Assembly: GCF_009801115.1 (NCBI RefSeq)
Contig: NZ_VTOL01000011.1
Location: 212,218-276,217, forward strand
DNA length: 64,000 nucleotides
Origin: Dyadobacter sp. 3J3
GTDB taxonomy: Bacteria; Bacteroidota; Bacteroidia; Cytophagales; Spirosomataceae
Direction: 5' to 3'
The notes under the pieces were generated by a model. That model was not told the origin of the DNA. It saw nothing but the letters and a program-made list of their open reading frames with translations, and made no database searches. The position numbers and the translations under genes were made by a program. Shown here piece after piece: positions 17,950-24,566 of the stretch. The number at the start of each line of letters is the position of its first letter. Positions within the stretch are counted from its first letter, which is position 1.

Positions 17950-18714
17950 ATGCTCTCAATTAATGGATTGCGCGCCTCGATAGACGGCAAAGAAATATTA
18001 AAAGGCATTAACCTGGAAATCAAACCAGGTGAAGTTCATGCTATCATGGGTCCGAACGGATCAGGAAAAAGCACTTTGGCATCTGTTTTGGCAGGAAGAG
18101 AAGAATATGAAGTAACAGCAGGTACTGTTACTTTTGACGGAAAAGATTTATTAGAACTTGCAGCAGAACAAAGAGCAGCGGAAGGAATATTCCTTGCTTT
18201 TCAGTATCCTGTTGAAATTCCAGGTGTGACTACCATAAATTTCCTTAAAACTGCGGTTAACGAAATTCGTAAATATAACGGTGAAGAACCTTTGGATGCA
18301 GCACGTTTCCTTAAAATGGTGCGTGAAAAAGCGAAATTGGTTAGCATGAACGATTCTCTTTTGAAACGTGCTTTGAACGAAGGTTTCTCGGGTGGAGAGA
18401 AAAAACGTAATGAAATTTTCCAGATGGCGGTGCTTGAACCAAAACTTGCTATTTTGGATGAAACCGATTCAGGACTTGACATTGATGCCTTGCGTATCGT
18501 CGCGGAAGGAGTGAATTCTCTTCGTTCTCCTGAGCGTTCTGCGATCGTGGTTACCCACTACCAGCGTCTGTTGGATTATATCGTTCCTGATTTTGTACAC
18601 GTACTTTACAAAGGAAGAATTGTTAAATCCGGTGGAAAAGAGCTTGCTTTTGAATTGGAAGAAAAAGGATATGACTGGATTAAAGCCGAAGTTGAGGCTC
18701 AGGAAGTAAACTAA
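17950..18714 (+). CDS. sufC: SufC, ATPase of the SUF Fe-S assembly complex
   Basis: 254 residues from ATG at 17950. The frame stays open to 17836, but SufC proteins begin with this MLSINGL segment and a promoter-like box lies between, so the short start is chosen. Walker A GPNGSGKST at 34-42, SufC-specific EGFSGGEKKRNEI signature, Walker B LAILDETDSGLD and the switch His in VVTHYQRLL are all present. SufC binds SufB and SufD and uses ATP to drive cluster building on the scaffold. First gene of a run sufC-sufD-sufS-TA-sufE-sufT; sufB is missing from its usual place in front. Confidence 0.96.
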   Translation: MLSINGLRASIDGKEILKGINLEIKPGEVHAIMGPNGSGKSTLASVLAGREEYEVTAGTVTFDGKDLLELAAEQRAAEGIFLAFQYPVEIPGVTTINFLKTAVNEIRKYNGEEPLDAARFLKMVREKAKLVSMNDSLLKRALNEGFSGGEKKRNEIFQMAVLEPKLAILDETDSGLDIDALRIVAEGVNSLRSPERSAIVVTHYQRLLDYIVPDFVHVLYKGRIVKSGGKELAFELEEKGYDWIKAEVEAQEVN

Positions 18715-18799
18715 TAATCTGTCAGTTTTAATTTTCAGGTTATTGTTGGATTGACCAGCGGGTTGATCAGATAACATCACTTTCAATACCAAAAACGGA

Positions 18800-20119
18800 A
18801 TGAGTACCGAAACAATAGATTTAAGAACGAAATTAATCACTGATTTTCACGCGCGGGAATCCGTGATGAATGGTGAAGCAAAATCTGCTTTCCATCAGAA
18901 AAAACGTGCTGCTTTCACTCAGTTTGAAACATTGGGATTCCCAACGCCTAAAAACGAAGAGTGGAAATACAGCAACGTACGTGACTTGATCAGTGCTTCC
19001 TATAACTTTAATACCAGCGACACGCTTTCGGCAGAAGATCTTATCGATCTGAAAATGCCGGAGCAGGCTGCTAACATATTGTATTTTGTAAACGGTCATT
19101 ACAATCCGGCACTTTCTACGGTGGTTTCTTCTACGGATCAGATCATTATAGATTCTTTACAAAATGCGTATAAAAACAATCCGGATCTTGTCAATTCTTA
19201 TTTTGATGAATTGGTGAAAAACGACTCGGATGCTTTTACTTCATTAAATACTGCATTTGCTCACGACGGAGTTTTTATTTATGTGCCAAACAATCAGACT
19301 GTTGAGCACCCGGTAATTCTTCGTTTTGTTAGTGATGCCCGTGTAGAAAATGTAGCAAGTCAGCCGCGTAATATCATTGCCGTTGGAAAAAACGCGCATG
19401 TGAAAATTGCCGAAGCTTTCAGAACAATCGGCGACGAACGTTCTTTCACAAATGTGGTTACCGAAATTAACGTCGGTGAAGAAGCAGGCGTTGAATATTA
19501 CAAAGTGCAGAATGAAAGTGAAAATGCTTATCACATTGGGACTACGCAGGTTCGGATGCTGGAAAAATCGCATTTTTACGCAGCTACGGTAACTTTAAAC
19601 GGAAAGTTCACAAGAAACAACCTGAATATTGTTATTGATGGTGAGCATTGCGAAGCGCATATGTACGGATTGTATTTTCCGGATGGTACGCAGCATGTTG
19701 ATAATCATACGGTTGCTGACCATAGCAAACCAAATTCTGAAAGTAACGAGTTATATAAAGGGATTTTGCGCGACAAGTCGAAAGGTGTTTTCAATGGTAA
19801 AATATTTGTTCGTCCTGACGCCCAAAAAACCAACGCATTTCAGTCTTGTAAAAACATCGTTTTGTCAAATGACGCAACGATGTATACCAAACCTCAGCTT
19901 GAAATTTTTGCTGATGACGTGAAATGTTCTCACGGAACTACAACCGGACAAATCGACGAGGAAGCATTATTTTACATGCGTTCACGTGGCATTTCCAAGG
20001 CAGAAGCCATGTCACTTTTGATGTTTGCTTTCTGTGCTGACGTTGTTTCGCAGATCAAAATCGATTCAATTCGTGAATATCTTGAAAATGTAATCGCAGA
20101 GAAACTTTCCAGGAAGTAA
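18800..20119 (+). CDS. sufD: SufD, SUF scaffold subunit
   Basis: 439 residues. N-terminal helical part with NEEWKYSNVRDL, then the right-handed beta-helix core of the SufBD family, and the conserved C-terminal end (DVKCSHGTTTGQIDEEALFYMRSRG, split over about 375-400) including the His needed for the SufB-SufD interface. Forms SufBC2D with SufC and a SufB encoded outside the window. 85 bases separate it from sufC. A terminator-like hairpin stands between it and sufS. Confidence 0.95.
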   Translation: MSTETIDLRTKLITDFHARESVMNGEAKSAFHQKKRAAFTQFETLGFPTPKNEEWKYSNVRDLISASYNFNTSDTLSAEDLIDLKMPEQAANILYFVNGHYNPALSTVVSSTDQIIIDSLQNAYKNNPDLVNSYFDELVKNDSDAFTSLNTAFAHDGVFIYVPNNQTVEHPVILRFVSDARVENVASQPRNIIAVGKNAHVKIAEAFRTIGDERSFTNVVTEINVGEEAGVEYYKVQNESENAYHIGTTQVRMLEKSHFYAATVTLNGKFTRNNLNIVIDGEHCEAHMYGLYFPDGTQHVDNHTVADHSKPNSESNELYKGILRDKSKGVFNGKIFVRPDAQKTNAFQSCKNIVLSNDATMYTKPQLEIFADDVKCSHGTTTGQIDEEALFYMRSRGISKAEAMSLLMFAFCADVVSQIKIDSIREYLENVIAEKLSRK

Positions 20120-20150
20120 TTATCGTTCTGTCTTTACGAATACTTATTAT

Positions 20151-20190
20151 AATGCCCAACCTTCTCTTCAATTGGGTTGGGCATTTTTCT
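20151..20190 (+). terminator. Terminator-like hairpin between sufD and sufS
   Basis: AATGCCCAACC (20151-20161) pairs with GGTTGGGCATT (20175-20185) and T residues follow. It lies inside the suf run, 15 bases before the sufS start, so it may act as a partial terminator setting the ratio of SufCD to SufSE. Confidence 0.75.
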
Positions 20191-20205
20191 TAATACTTCA
20201 TTAAA

Positions 20206-21432
20206 ATGACTAATTTCCCAGATATAGCGTCCATTCGTAATGACTTCCCAATTCTTAATGAAGTCATTAACGGAAAACAACTTGTGTATTTTGACAATGC
20301 CGCTACAACGCAAAAACCTCGTATTGTACTGGATGCGCTGTCGGGATATTATGAGCATTATAATGCCAACATTCACCGAGGAATTCACCATTTGGCAGAA
20401 AAAGCAACTTTTGCCTTTGAAGAATCACGCCGGAGACTACAAAAATTTATCAATGCTGAATTGTCTGAAGAAGTAATATTTACTTATGGGACAACGGATA
20501 GTATTAATCTGGTTGCGCAAACATACGGACGGAAATTCCTGAAAGAAGGGGATGAGATCATCATTTCCACGATGGAACACCATTCGAATATTGTTCCATG
20601 GCAAATGCTCTGTGAGGAAAAAGGATGCGTTTTAAGAGTGATCCCGATCAATGATGAAGGAGAACTTTTAATGGATGAATATGAGAAAATGCTTTCGGAA
20701 AAGACGAAGTTTGTTTCTATCGTCCATGTTTCAAACGCACTGGGAACAATAAATCCGGTGGCAGAAATTATTGAAAAAGCGCATAAAGTAGGAGCAAAGG
20801 TTTTATTGGACGGTGCTCAGGCAAGTTCACATTTTACGATTGATGTCCAAGCACTGGATGTTGATTTTTACGCTTTGTCGCTGCACAAAATATACGGACC
20901 AACCGGAATGGGTATTTTATATGGTAAAAAAGAATTGCTTGAAGCCATGCCTCCATACCGTGGCGGCGGTGAAATGATCAAGGAAGTAACGTTTGAAAAA
21001 ACGACTTACAACGAATTGCCGTATAAATTTGAAGCCGGAACGCCGAATATTGCGGATGTTGTTGCTGCTAAATATGCGATTGATTATGTTGATACTTTGG
21101 GCAAGTCAAACATTGCAAAACATGAAAATGATCTGCTTTTGTATGCGACCGATGCAGTTAAAGAAATTTCCGGGTTGAGGATCATTGGTCAGGCAAAGGA
21201 AAAAGTGAGCGTACTTTCTTTTGTTATAGACGGTATGCACCACCAGGATATTGCTGTGATTCTGGATAATCAGGGAATCGCGGTTCGTACGGGTCACCAT
21301 TGCACGCAACCTTTAATGTCGCGTTTGGGGATTTTAGGAACCACCCGTGCCTCTTTTGCTGTTTACAACACGATTGAAGAAATTGACGGTTTGATCAAAG
21401 GACTTCATAAGGCGAAGAAGATGTTGGGTTGA
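20206..21432 (+). CDS. sufS: SufS, group II cysteine desulfurase
   Basis: 408 residues, fold type I PLP enzyme. YFDNAATTQKP at the N-terminus, MEHHSNIVPWQ, LLDGAQASSH (PLP-stacking) and SLHKIYGP with PLP Lys228; the sulfur-carrying Cys is C366 in RTGHHCTQPLM, with the RxGxHC form of SufS rather than the long loop of IscS. It takes sulfur from cysteine as persulfide and hands it to SufE (encoded downstream). 55 bases before the toxin-antitoxin pair that splits it from sufE. Confidence 0.95.
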   Translation: MTNFPDIASIRNDFPILNEVINGKQLVYFDNAATTQKPRIVLDALSGYYEHYNANIHRGIHHLAEKATFAFEESRRRLQKFINAELSEEVIFTYGTTDSINLVAQTYGRKFLKEGDEIIISTMEHHSNIVPWQMLCEEKGCVLRVIPINDEGELLMDEYEKMLSEKTKFVSIVHVSNALGTINPVAEIIEKAHKVGAKVLLDGAQASSHFTIDVQALDVDFYALSLHKIYGPTGMGILYGKKELLEAMPPYRGGGEMIKEVTFEKTTYNELPYKFEAGTPNIADVVAAKYAIDYVDTLGKSNIAKHENDLLLYATDAVKEISGLRIIGQAKEKVSVLSFVIDGMHHQDIAVILDNQGIAVRTGHHCTQPLMSRLGILGTTRASFAVYNTIEEIDGLIKGLHKAKKMLG

Positions 21433-21487
21433 TTCGATCTCAATTATTTTGTATATTCATAAGCTTAAACTATTTAATATTCAGAAA

Positions 21488-21676
21488 ATGGAAACTATTC
21501 CTAAAAATGTATTGATAGAGTCGCTTGAAGCAATGCCAGATAATTTGGAAGTAGAGCAAGTAATTGAACAAATAATTGTACTATCTAAAATCGAACGGTC
21601 AAGAAAGCAGTTGGATAACGGAGCGTTTCATACACACGAAGAAGTTAAAAATGCCTATAAAAAATGGCTCGAATAA
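21488..21676 (+). CDS. Antitoxin of a ParDE/RelBE-type pair
   Basis: 62 residues from ATG at 21488. Mostly helical and charged: EAMPDNLEVEQVIEQIIVLSK, then a C-terminal HTHEEVKNAYKKWLE. This resembles the short antitoxins found directly in front of ParE/RelE toxins in Bacteroidota, whose C-terminal helix binds the toxin. It overlaps the toxin gene by 13 bases, as usual for such pairs. No strong DNA-binding motif can be named, so its role rests mainly on context. Located between sufS and sufE. Confidence 0.75.
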   Translation: METIPKNVLIESLEAMPDNLEVEQVIEQIIVLSKIERSRKQLDNGAFHTHEEVKNAYKKWLE

Positions 21677-21954
21677 ATTGGTCCGAAGAAGCCAGACAAG
21701 ATTTAGATACAATTTTTCTAGGATTGAATTCAGAATCTCTGTCTTATTCTAAAAAGTGGATCAATGATGTTTTTAGTAAGATCGAACTTCTTGAAAAATT
21801 CCCCAATATGGGCAGAACACTTCCGGAAACTAGATTAATTAGTATTAGAGAGATTCCAGTAGGCAAATATCGTGTTATATACAATGTTGCAAAGGATAAT
21901 GTAATTGAGATCATGGCAATCAGACACTCATCACGGCCATTATCAGAATTTTAA
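21664..21954 (+). CDS. ParE/RelE-superfamily toxin
   Basis: 96 residues with the compact ParE/RelE fold: INWSEEARQDLDTIFLGL at the start, LLEKFPNMGRTLPETR in the middle and EIPVGKYRVIYNVAKDNVIEIMAIRHSSRP at the end (strand-rich C-terminal sheet with conserved Arg and His, shown here in part). ParE members poison DNA gyrase; RelE members cut mRNA at the ribosome; the sequence is nearer to ParE. It overlaps the antitoxin gene and its stop codon is only three bases before the sufE start, so the pair is fully inside the suf run. Confidence 0.85.
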   Translation: MARINWSEEARQDLDTIFLGLNSESLSYSKKWINDVFSKIELLEKFPNMGRTLPETRLISIREIPVGKYRVIYNVAKDNVIEIMAIRHSSRPLSEF

Positions 21955-21957
21955 ATT

Positions 21958-22377
21958 ATGACAATTAACGAAGCACAAGACGAACTAATCGAAGATTTTG
22001 AATTGTTTGATGATTGGGATAGCAAGTACGAGTATATTATAGATCTCGGAAAACAATTTCCAGCGTTGCAGGAAGAATTTAAAACCGAAGAAAATATAAT
22101 TAAAGGGTGCCAGTCCAGAGTTTGGTTAAATGCCTCTATGGATGGTGAGCTTTTGAAATTTGAGGCTGATAGTGATGCGATTATTACAAGAGGTTTGATC
22201 GGTATGCTTGTAAAAGTTTTATCAGGACACACACCTGAGGAAGTTGCAAGTGCCGACCTTTATTTTTTGGAGAAAGTGGGTCTTCATCAGCATCTGGCAC
22301 AAACCCGTTCAAATGGATTGGCTTCCATGCTGAAACAAATGAGAGCTTACGGAATTGCCTATCAGGCTGTCAAATAA
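21958..22377 (+). CDS. sufE: SufE, sulfur acceptor for SufS
   Basis: 139 residues. The active Cys is C51 in IIKGCQSRVWL, the same position as in E. coli SufE, and the C-terminal AQTRSNGLASMLKQM is typical. SufE stimulates SufS and carries persulfide sulfur to the SufBCD scaffold. Its ATG comes three bases after the toxin stop codon, so ribosomes that finish the toxin probably restart here. Confidence 0.95.
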   Translation: MTINEAQDELIEDFELFDDWDSKYEYIIDLGKQFPALQEEFKTEENIIKGCQSRVWLNASMDGELLKFEADSDAIITRGLIGMLVKVLSGHTPEEVASADLYFLEKVGLHQHLAQTRSNGLASMLKQMRAYGIAYQAVK

Positions 22378-22437
22378 AAAAATATCAAAAGTGAAAACTA
22401 AGACGCTTCACTTGCTGTTATCATAACTAAAAAAGAA

Positions 22438-22749
22438 ATGAGCGAATCAGAATTGCGTGAAGAAGTGATTAAGGCGATTAAAATGGTTTACGATCCGGAA
22501 ATTCCGGTTGATGTTTACGAACTTGGCCTGATATACGATTTAAAAATATTCCCGGTTAATAATGTATTCGTTTCGATGACGCTTACTTCGCCTGCTTGCC
22601 CATCTGCGGGAACGCTGCCTGGTGAGGTTGAGCAGAAGATCAGAGAAGTAGAAGGCGTGAATGATGTGAGTATCGAGCTTACTTTTGATCCTCCTTACAC
22701 GACCGAAATGATGTCGGAAGAGGCGAAACTTGAACTTGGATTTATGTAG
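22438..22749 (+). CDS. sufT: SufT-like MIP18/DUF59 Fe-S assembly protein
   Basis: 103 residues of the DUF59 family: MVYDPEIPVDVYELGLIYDL at the N-terminus and the SPACPSAGTLPGEVE loop with the conserved Cys. Members (SufT, PaaD, eukaryotic MIP18) help deliver Fe-S clusters to client enzymes. Position directly after sufE, 60 bases apart, supports the SUF role; the true PaaD of phenylacetate oxidation is longer and lies with paa genes. Confidence 0.9.
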   Translation: MSESELREEVIKAIKMVYDPEIPVDVYELGLIYDLKIFPVNNVFVSMTLTSPACPSAGTLPGEVEQKIREVEGVNDVSIELTFDPPYTTEMMSEEAKLELGFM

Positions 22750-22866
22750 GTTTAGCCGTTGACTATTGGCTTTTAGCGATTAGCTTGCAGCTCTAATAAA
22801 TTAGTAAGAATTCTATTACATCAATAATAAGCTAAATGCCTAACCGCTAATAGCTAACAGCTTATC
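22750..22866. repeat. Intergenic inverted repeat of AGCTAATAGC / GGCTTTTAGC words
   Basis: Left arm about 22750-22792 (TTTAGCCGTTGACTATTGGC, TTTTAGCGATTAGCTTGCAGC), right arm about 22829-22863 (AAGCTAAATGCC, TAACCGCTAATAGCTAACAGC) as an imperfect reverse complement. The gap between sufT and the bacilliredoxin gene contains little else. Related words are at 10937. Confidence 0.6.
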
Positions 22867-22894
22867 AAATTTCAACTTTAAACTTTAAGAAAAT

Positions 22895-23323
22895 ATGTAT
22901 CCTCCACAGTTAGTAGCGCCTATGAAGGCGGAGTTGACTAATGTCGGTTTTCAGGATTTGACAAGTGCGGAAGAAGTAGACAACTTCATGCAGAACATGA
23001 AAGGCACTGCTTTGGTAGTGATCAATTCAGTTTGCGGTTGTGCTGCTGGTGCTGCCCGTCCGGGCGTAAGAGCTTCTTTGGAACGCAGTGAAATTAAGCC
23101 AGATCAATTGGCGACAGTTTTTGCTGGGTTCGATTCTGAGGCTGTCTCAAAAATGCGTGAGTATACTTTACCGTATCCTCCGTCATCTCCCGCGGTTGCT
23201 CTTTTCAAAGATGGTGAGTTGATCCATTTTGTTGAACGTCACCACATTGAAGGTCGTTCTGCTGAAATGATTGCTCAGCATTTGCAAATGGCATACGAAG
23301 AATTTTGTGCAGAAGAAGCATAA
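22895..23323 (+). CDS. BrxA/BrxB-family bacilliredoxin
   Basis: 142 residues, thioredoxin-like fold of the YphP/YqiW (former DUF1094) family. The redox motif is C47-G-C49 in NSVCGCAAGAARPG, followed by RASLERS and a C-terminal helix EMIAQHLQMAYEEFC. In Firmicutes these proteins remove bacillithiol from mixed disulfides after oxidative stress. Placement behind the SUF genes fits repair of thiols and Fe-S proteins. Whether this organism makes bacillithiol cannot be seen; no bsh gene is in the window. Terminator at 23346. Confidence 0.88.
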   Translation: MYPPQLVAPMKAELTNVGFQDLTSAEEVDNFMQNMKGTALVVINSVCGCAAGAARPGVRASLERSEIKPDQLATVFAGFDSEAVSKMREYTLPYPPSSPAVALFKDGELIHFVERHHIEGRSAEMIAQHLQMAYEEFCAEEA

Positions 23324-23345
23324 TTAATTCTTTCTGATATTTTAA

Positions 23346-23387
23346 ACGGCTACTTTCAAAATTATTCGAAAGTAGCCGTCTGTTTTT
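23346..23387 (+). terminator. Terminator after the bacilliredoxin gene
   Basis: ACGGCTACTTTC (23346-23357) pairs exactly with GAAAGTAGCCGT (23368-23379), 10-base loop, followed by CTGTTTTTT. Confidence 0.88.
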
Positions 23388-23416
23388 TGTAGATTTATTT
23401 TTCAAATCTGAATTTT

Positions 23417-24526
23417 ATGCAAGGACATCGTTTCACCAAATTTGTACCCGCCGAACAGACCGGTAATAGCAAGTTTGATCAGCTTTTTGATATTTTTCAG
23501 CAACTTTTGCTGATGACGTCAGGTGATGTTAGCGAGGCTATGTCATGGCTTAGCGAGTTGGACAGACAATATAATCTTACAAATGATTCTTATGGGATTG
23601 GTGATTTTTTCGATGATTTAAAGAAAAAAGGCTACATCTCGGAAGAAAAACGCGAGGGAGAAAGTAAGCTGATCATGACGCCAAAAGCGGAAAAAAGTAT
23701 TCGGAAGAGTGCTTTGGACGAGATTTTTGGCAAACTGAAAAGATCGAAATCAGGCGGAAATCATCACACGCCTTATATGGGAGCGGGTGATGAACTAAGC
23801 AGTGATATCCGTCAGTTTCAGTTCGGTGATACGCTTGACCAGATTGCGATGACAGAATCCATCAAAAATGCGCAGGTGAATCACGGAATTGGTGATTTTA
23901 TGCTGATGGAAAATGATCTGGAAGTAGTTGAGCGTGAGCAAAAAACGACTACTGCTACGGTTGTAATGATTGATATCAGCCATTCCATGATTTTGTATGG
24001 CGAAGACAGAATTACGCCTGCGAAGAAAGTAGCTTTGGCTTTGGCAGAATTAATCCGCTCCAAATACCCAAAAGATTCTCTGGATATTATCGTTTTCGGA
24101 AATGACGCATGGCAGATACAATTAAAAGATTTACCGTATCTGGAAGTTGGTCCTTACCATACCAATACTGTTGCTGGTCTGGAACTTGCTATGGATATTC
24201 TCCGTCGAAAGAAAACCCGTAACAAACAGATTTTCATGATCACGGATGGTAAGCCAACCTGTCTGAAAGAAGGGATAAAATATTATAAAAACAGTTTTGG
24301 GCTGGATCGTAAGATTATCAGTAAAACCCTGACGCTGGCCGCGCAGTGCCGTCGTTTAGAAATTCCGGTAACTACGTTTATGATTGCGACGGACCCTTAT
24401 CTGAAACAATTTGTTCAGAATTTTACCAAAGTAAATAATGGACGCGCTTACTATAGTAATCTGCAAGGATTAGGAGGATTTGTACTGGAAGATTTCCAGC
24501 GTAACCGCCGAAAAAATATGAAGTAA
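23417..24526 (+). CDS. von Willebrand factor A domain protein, probable partner of the MoxR-like ATPase
   Basis: 369 residues, no signal sequence or membrane segment, so cytoplasmic. The N-terminal 170 residues are helical with a GIGDFFDDL segment and an SSDIRQFQFGD stretch. The C-terminal half is a vWA domain with an intact MIDAS: DISHS near residue 185, then the conserved Thr in YHTNTVAGL and the Asp in MITDGKP. In many bacteria such CoxE/BatA-like vWA proteins act with an AAA+ ATPase of the MoxR/magnesium chelatase class as metal-insertion or complex-remodelling chaperones. The likely ATPase here is at 54451-55986. Single gene between two terminators. Confidence 0.82.
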   Translation: MQGHRFTKFVPAEQTGNSKFDQLFDIFQQLLLMTSGDVSEAMSWLSELDRQYNLTNDSYGIGDFFDDLKKKGYISEEKREGESKLIMTPKAEKSIRKSALDEIFGKLKRSKSGGNHHTPYMGAGDELSSDIRQFQFGDTLDQIAMTESIKNAQVNHGIGDFMLMENDLEVVEREQKTTTATVVMIDISHSMILYGEDRITPAKKVALALAELIRSKYPKDSLDIIVFGNDAWQIQLKDLPYLEVGPYHTNTVAGLELAMDILRRKKTRNKQIFMITDGKPTCLKEGIKYYKNSFGLDRKIISKTLTLAAQCRRLEIPVTTFMIATDPYLKQFVQNFTKVNNGRAYYSNLQGLGGFVLEDFQRNRRKNMK

Positions 24527-24527
24527 C

Positions 24528-24562
24528 AAAAAACGGATTGGCGTTAAACCAATCCGTTTTTT
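24528..24562. terminator. Bidirectional terminator between vWA and PIG-L genes
   Basis: AAAAAACGGATTGG (24528-24541) pairs with CCAATCCGTTTTTT (24549-24562), 7-base loop, symmetric A and T runs. Confidence 0.9.
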
Positions 24563-24566
24563 TGTT

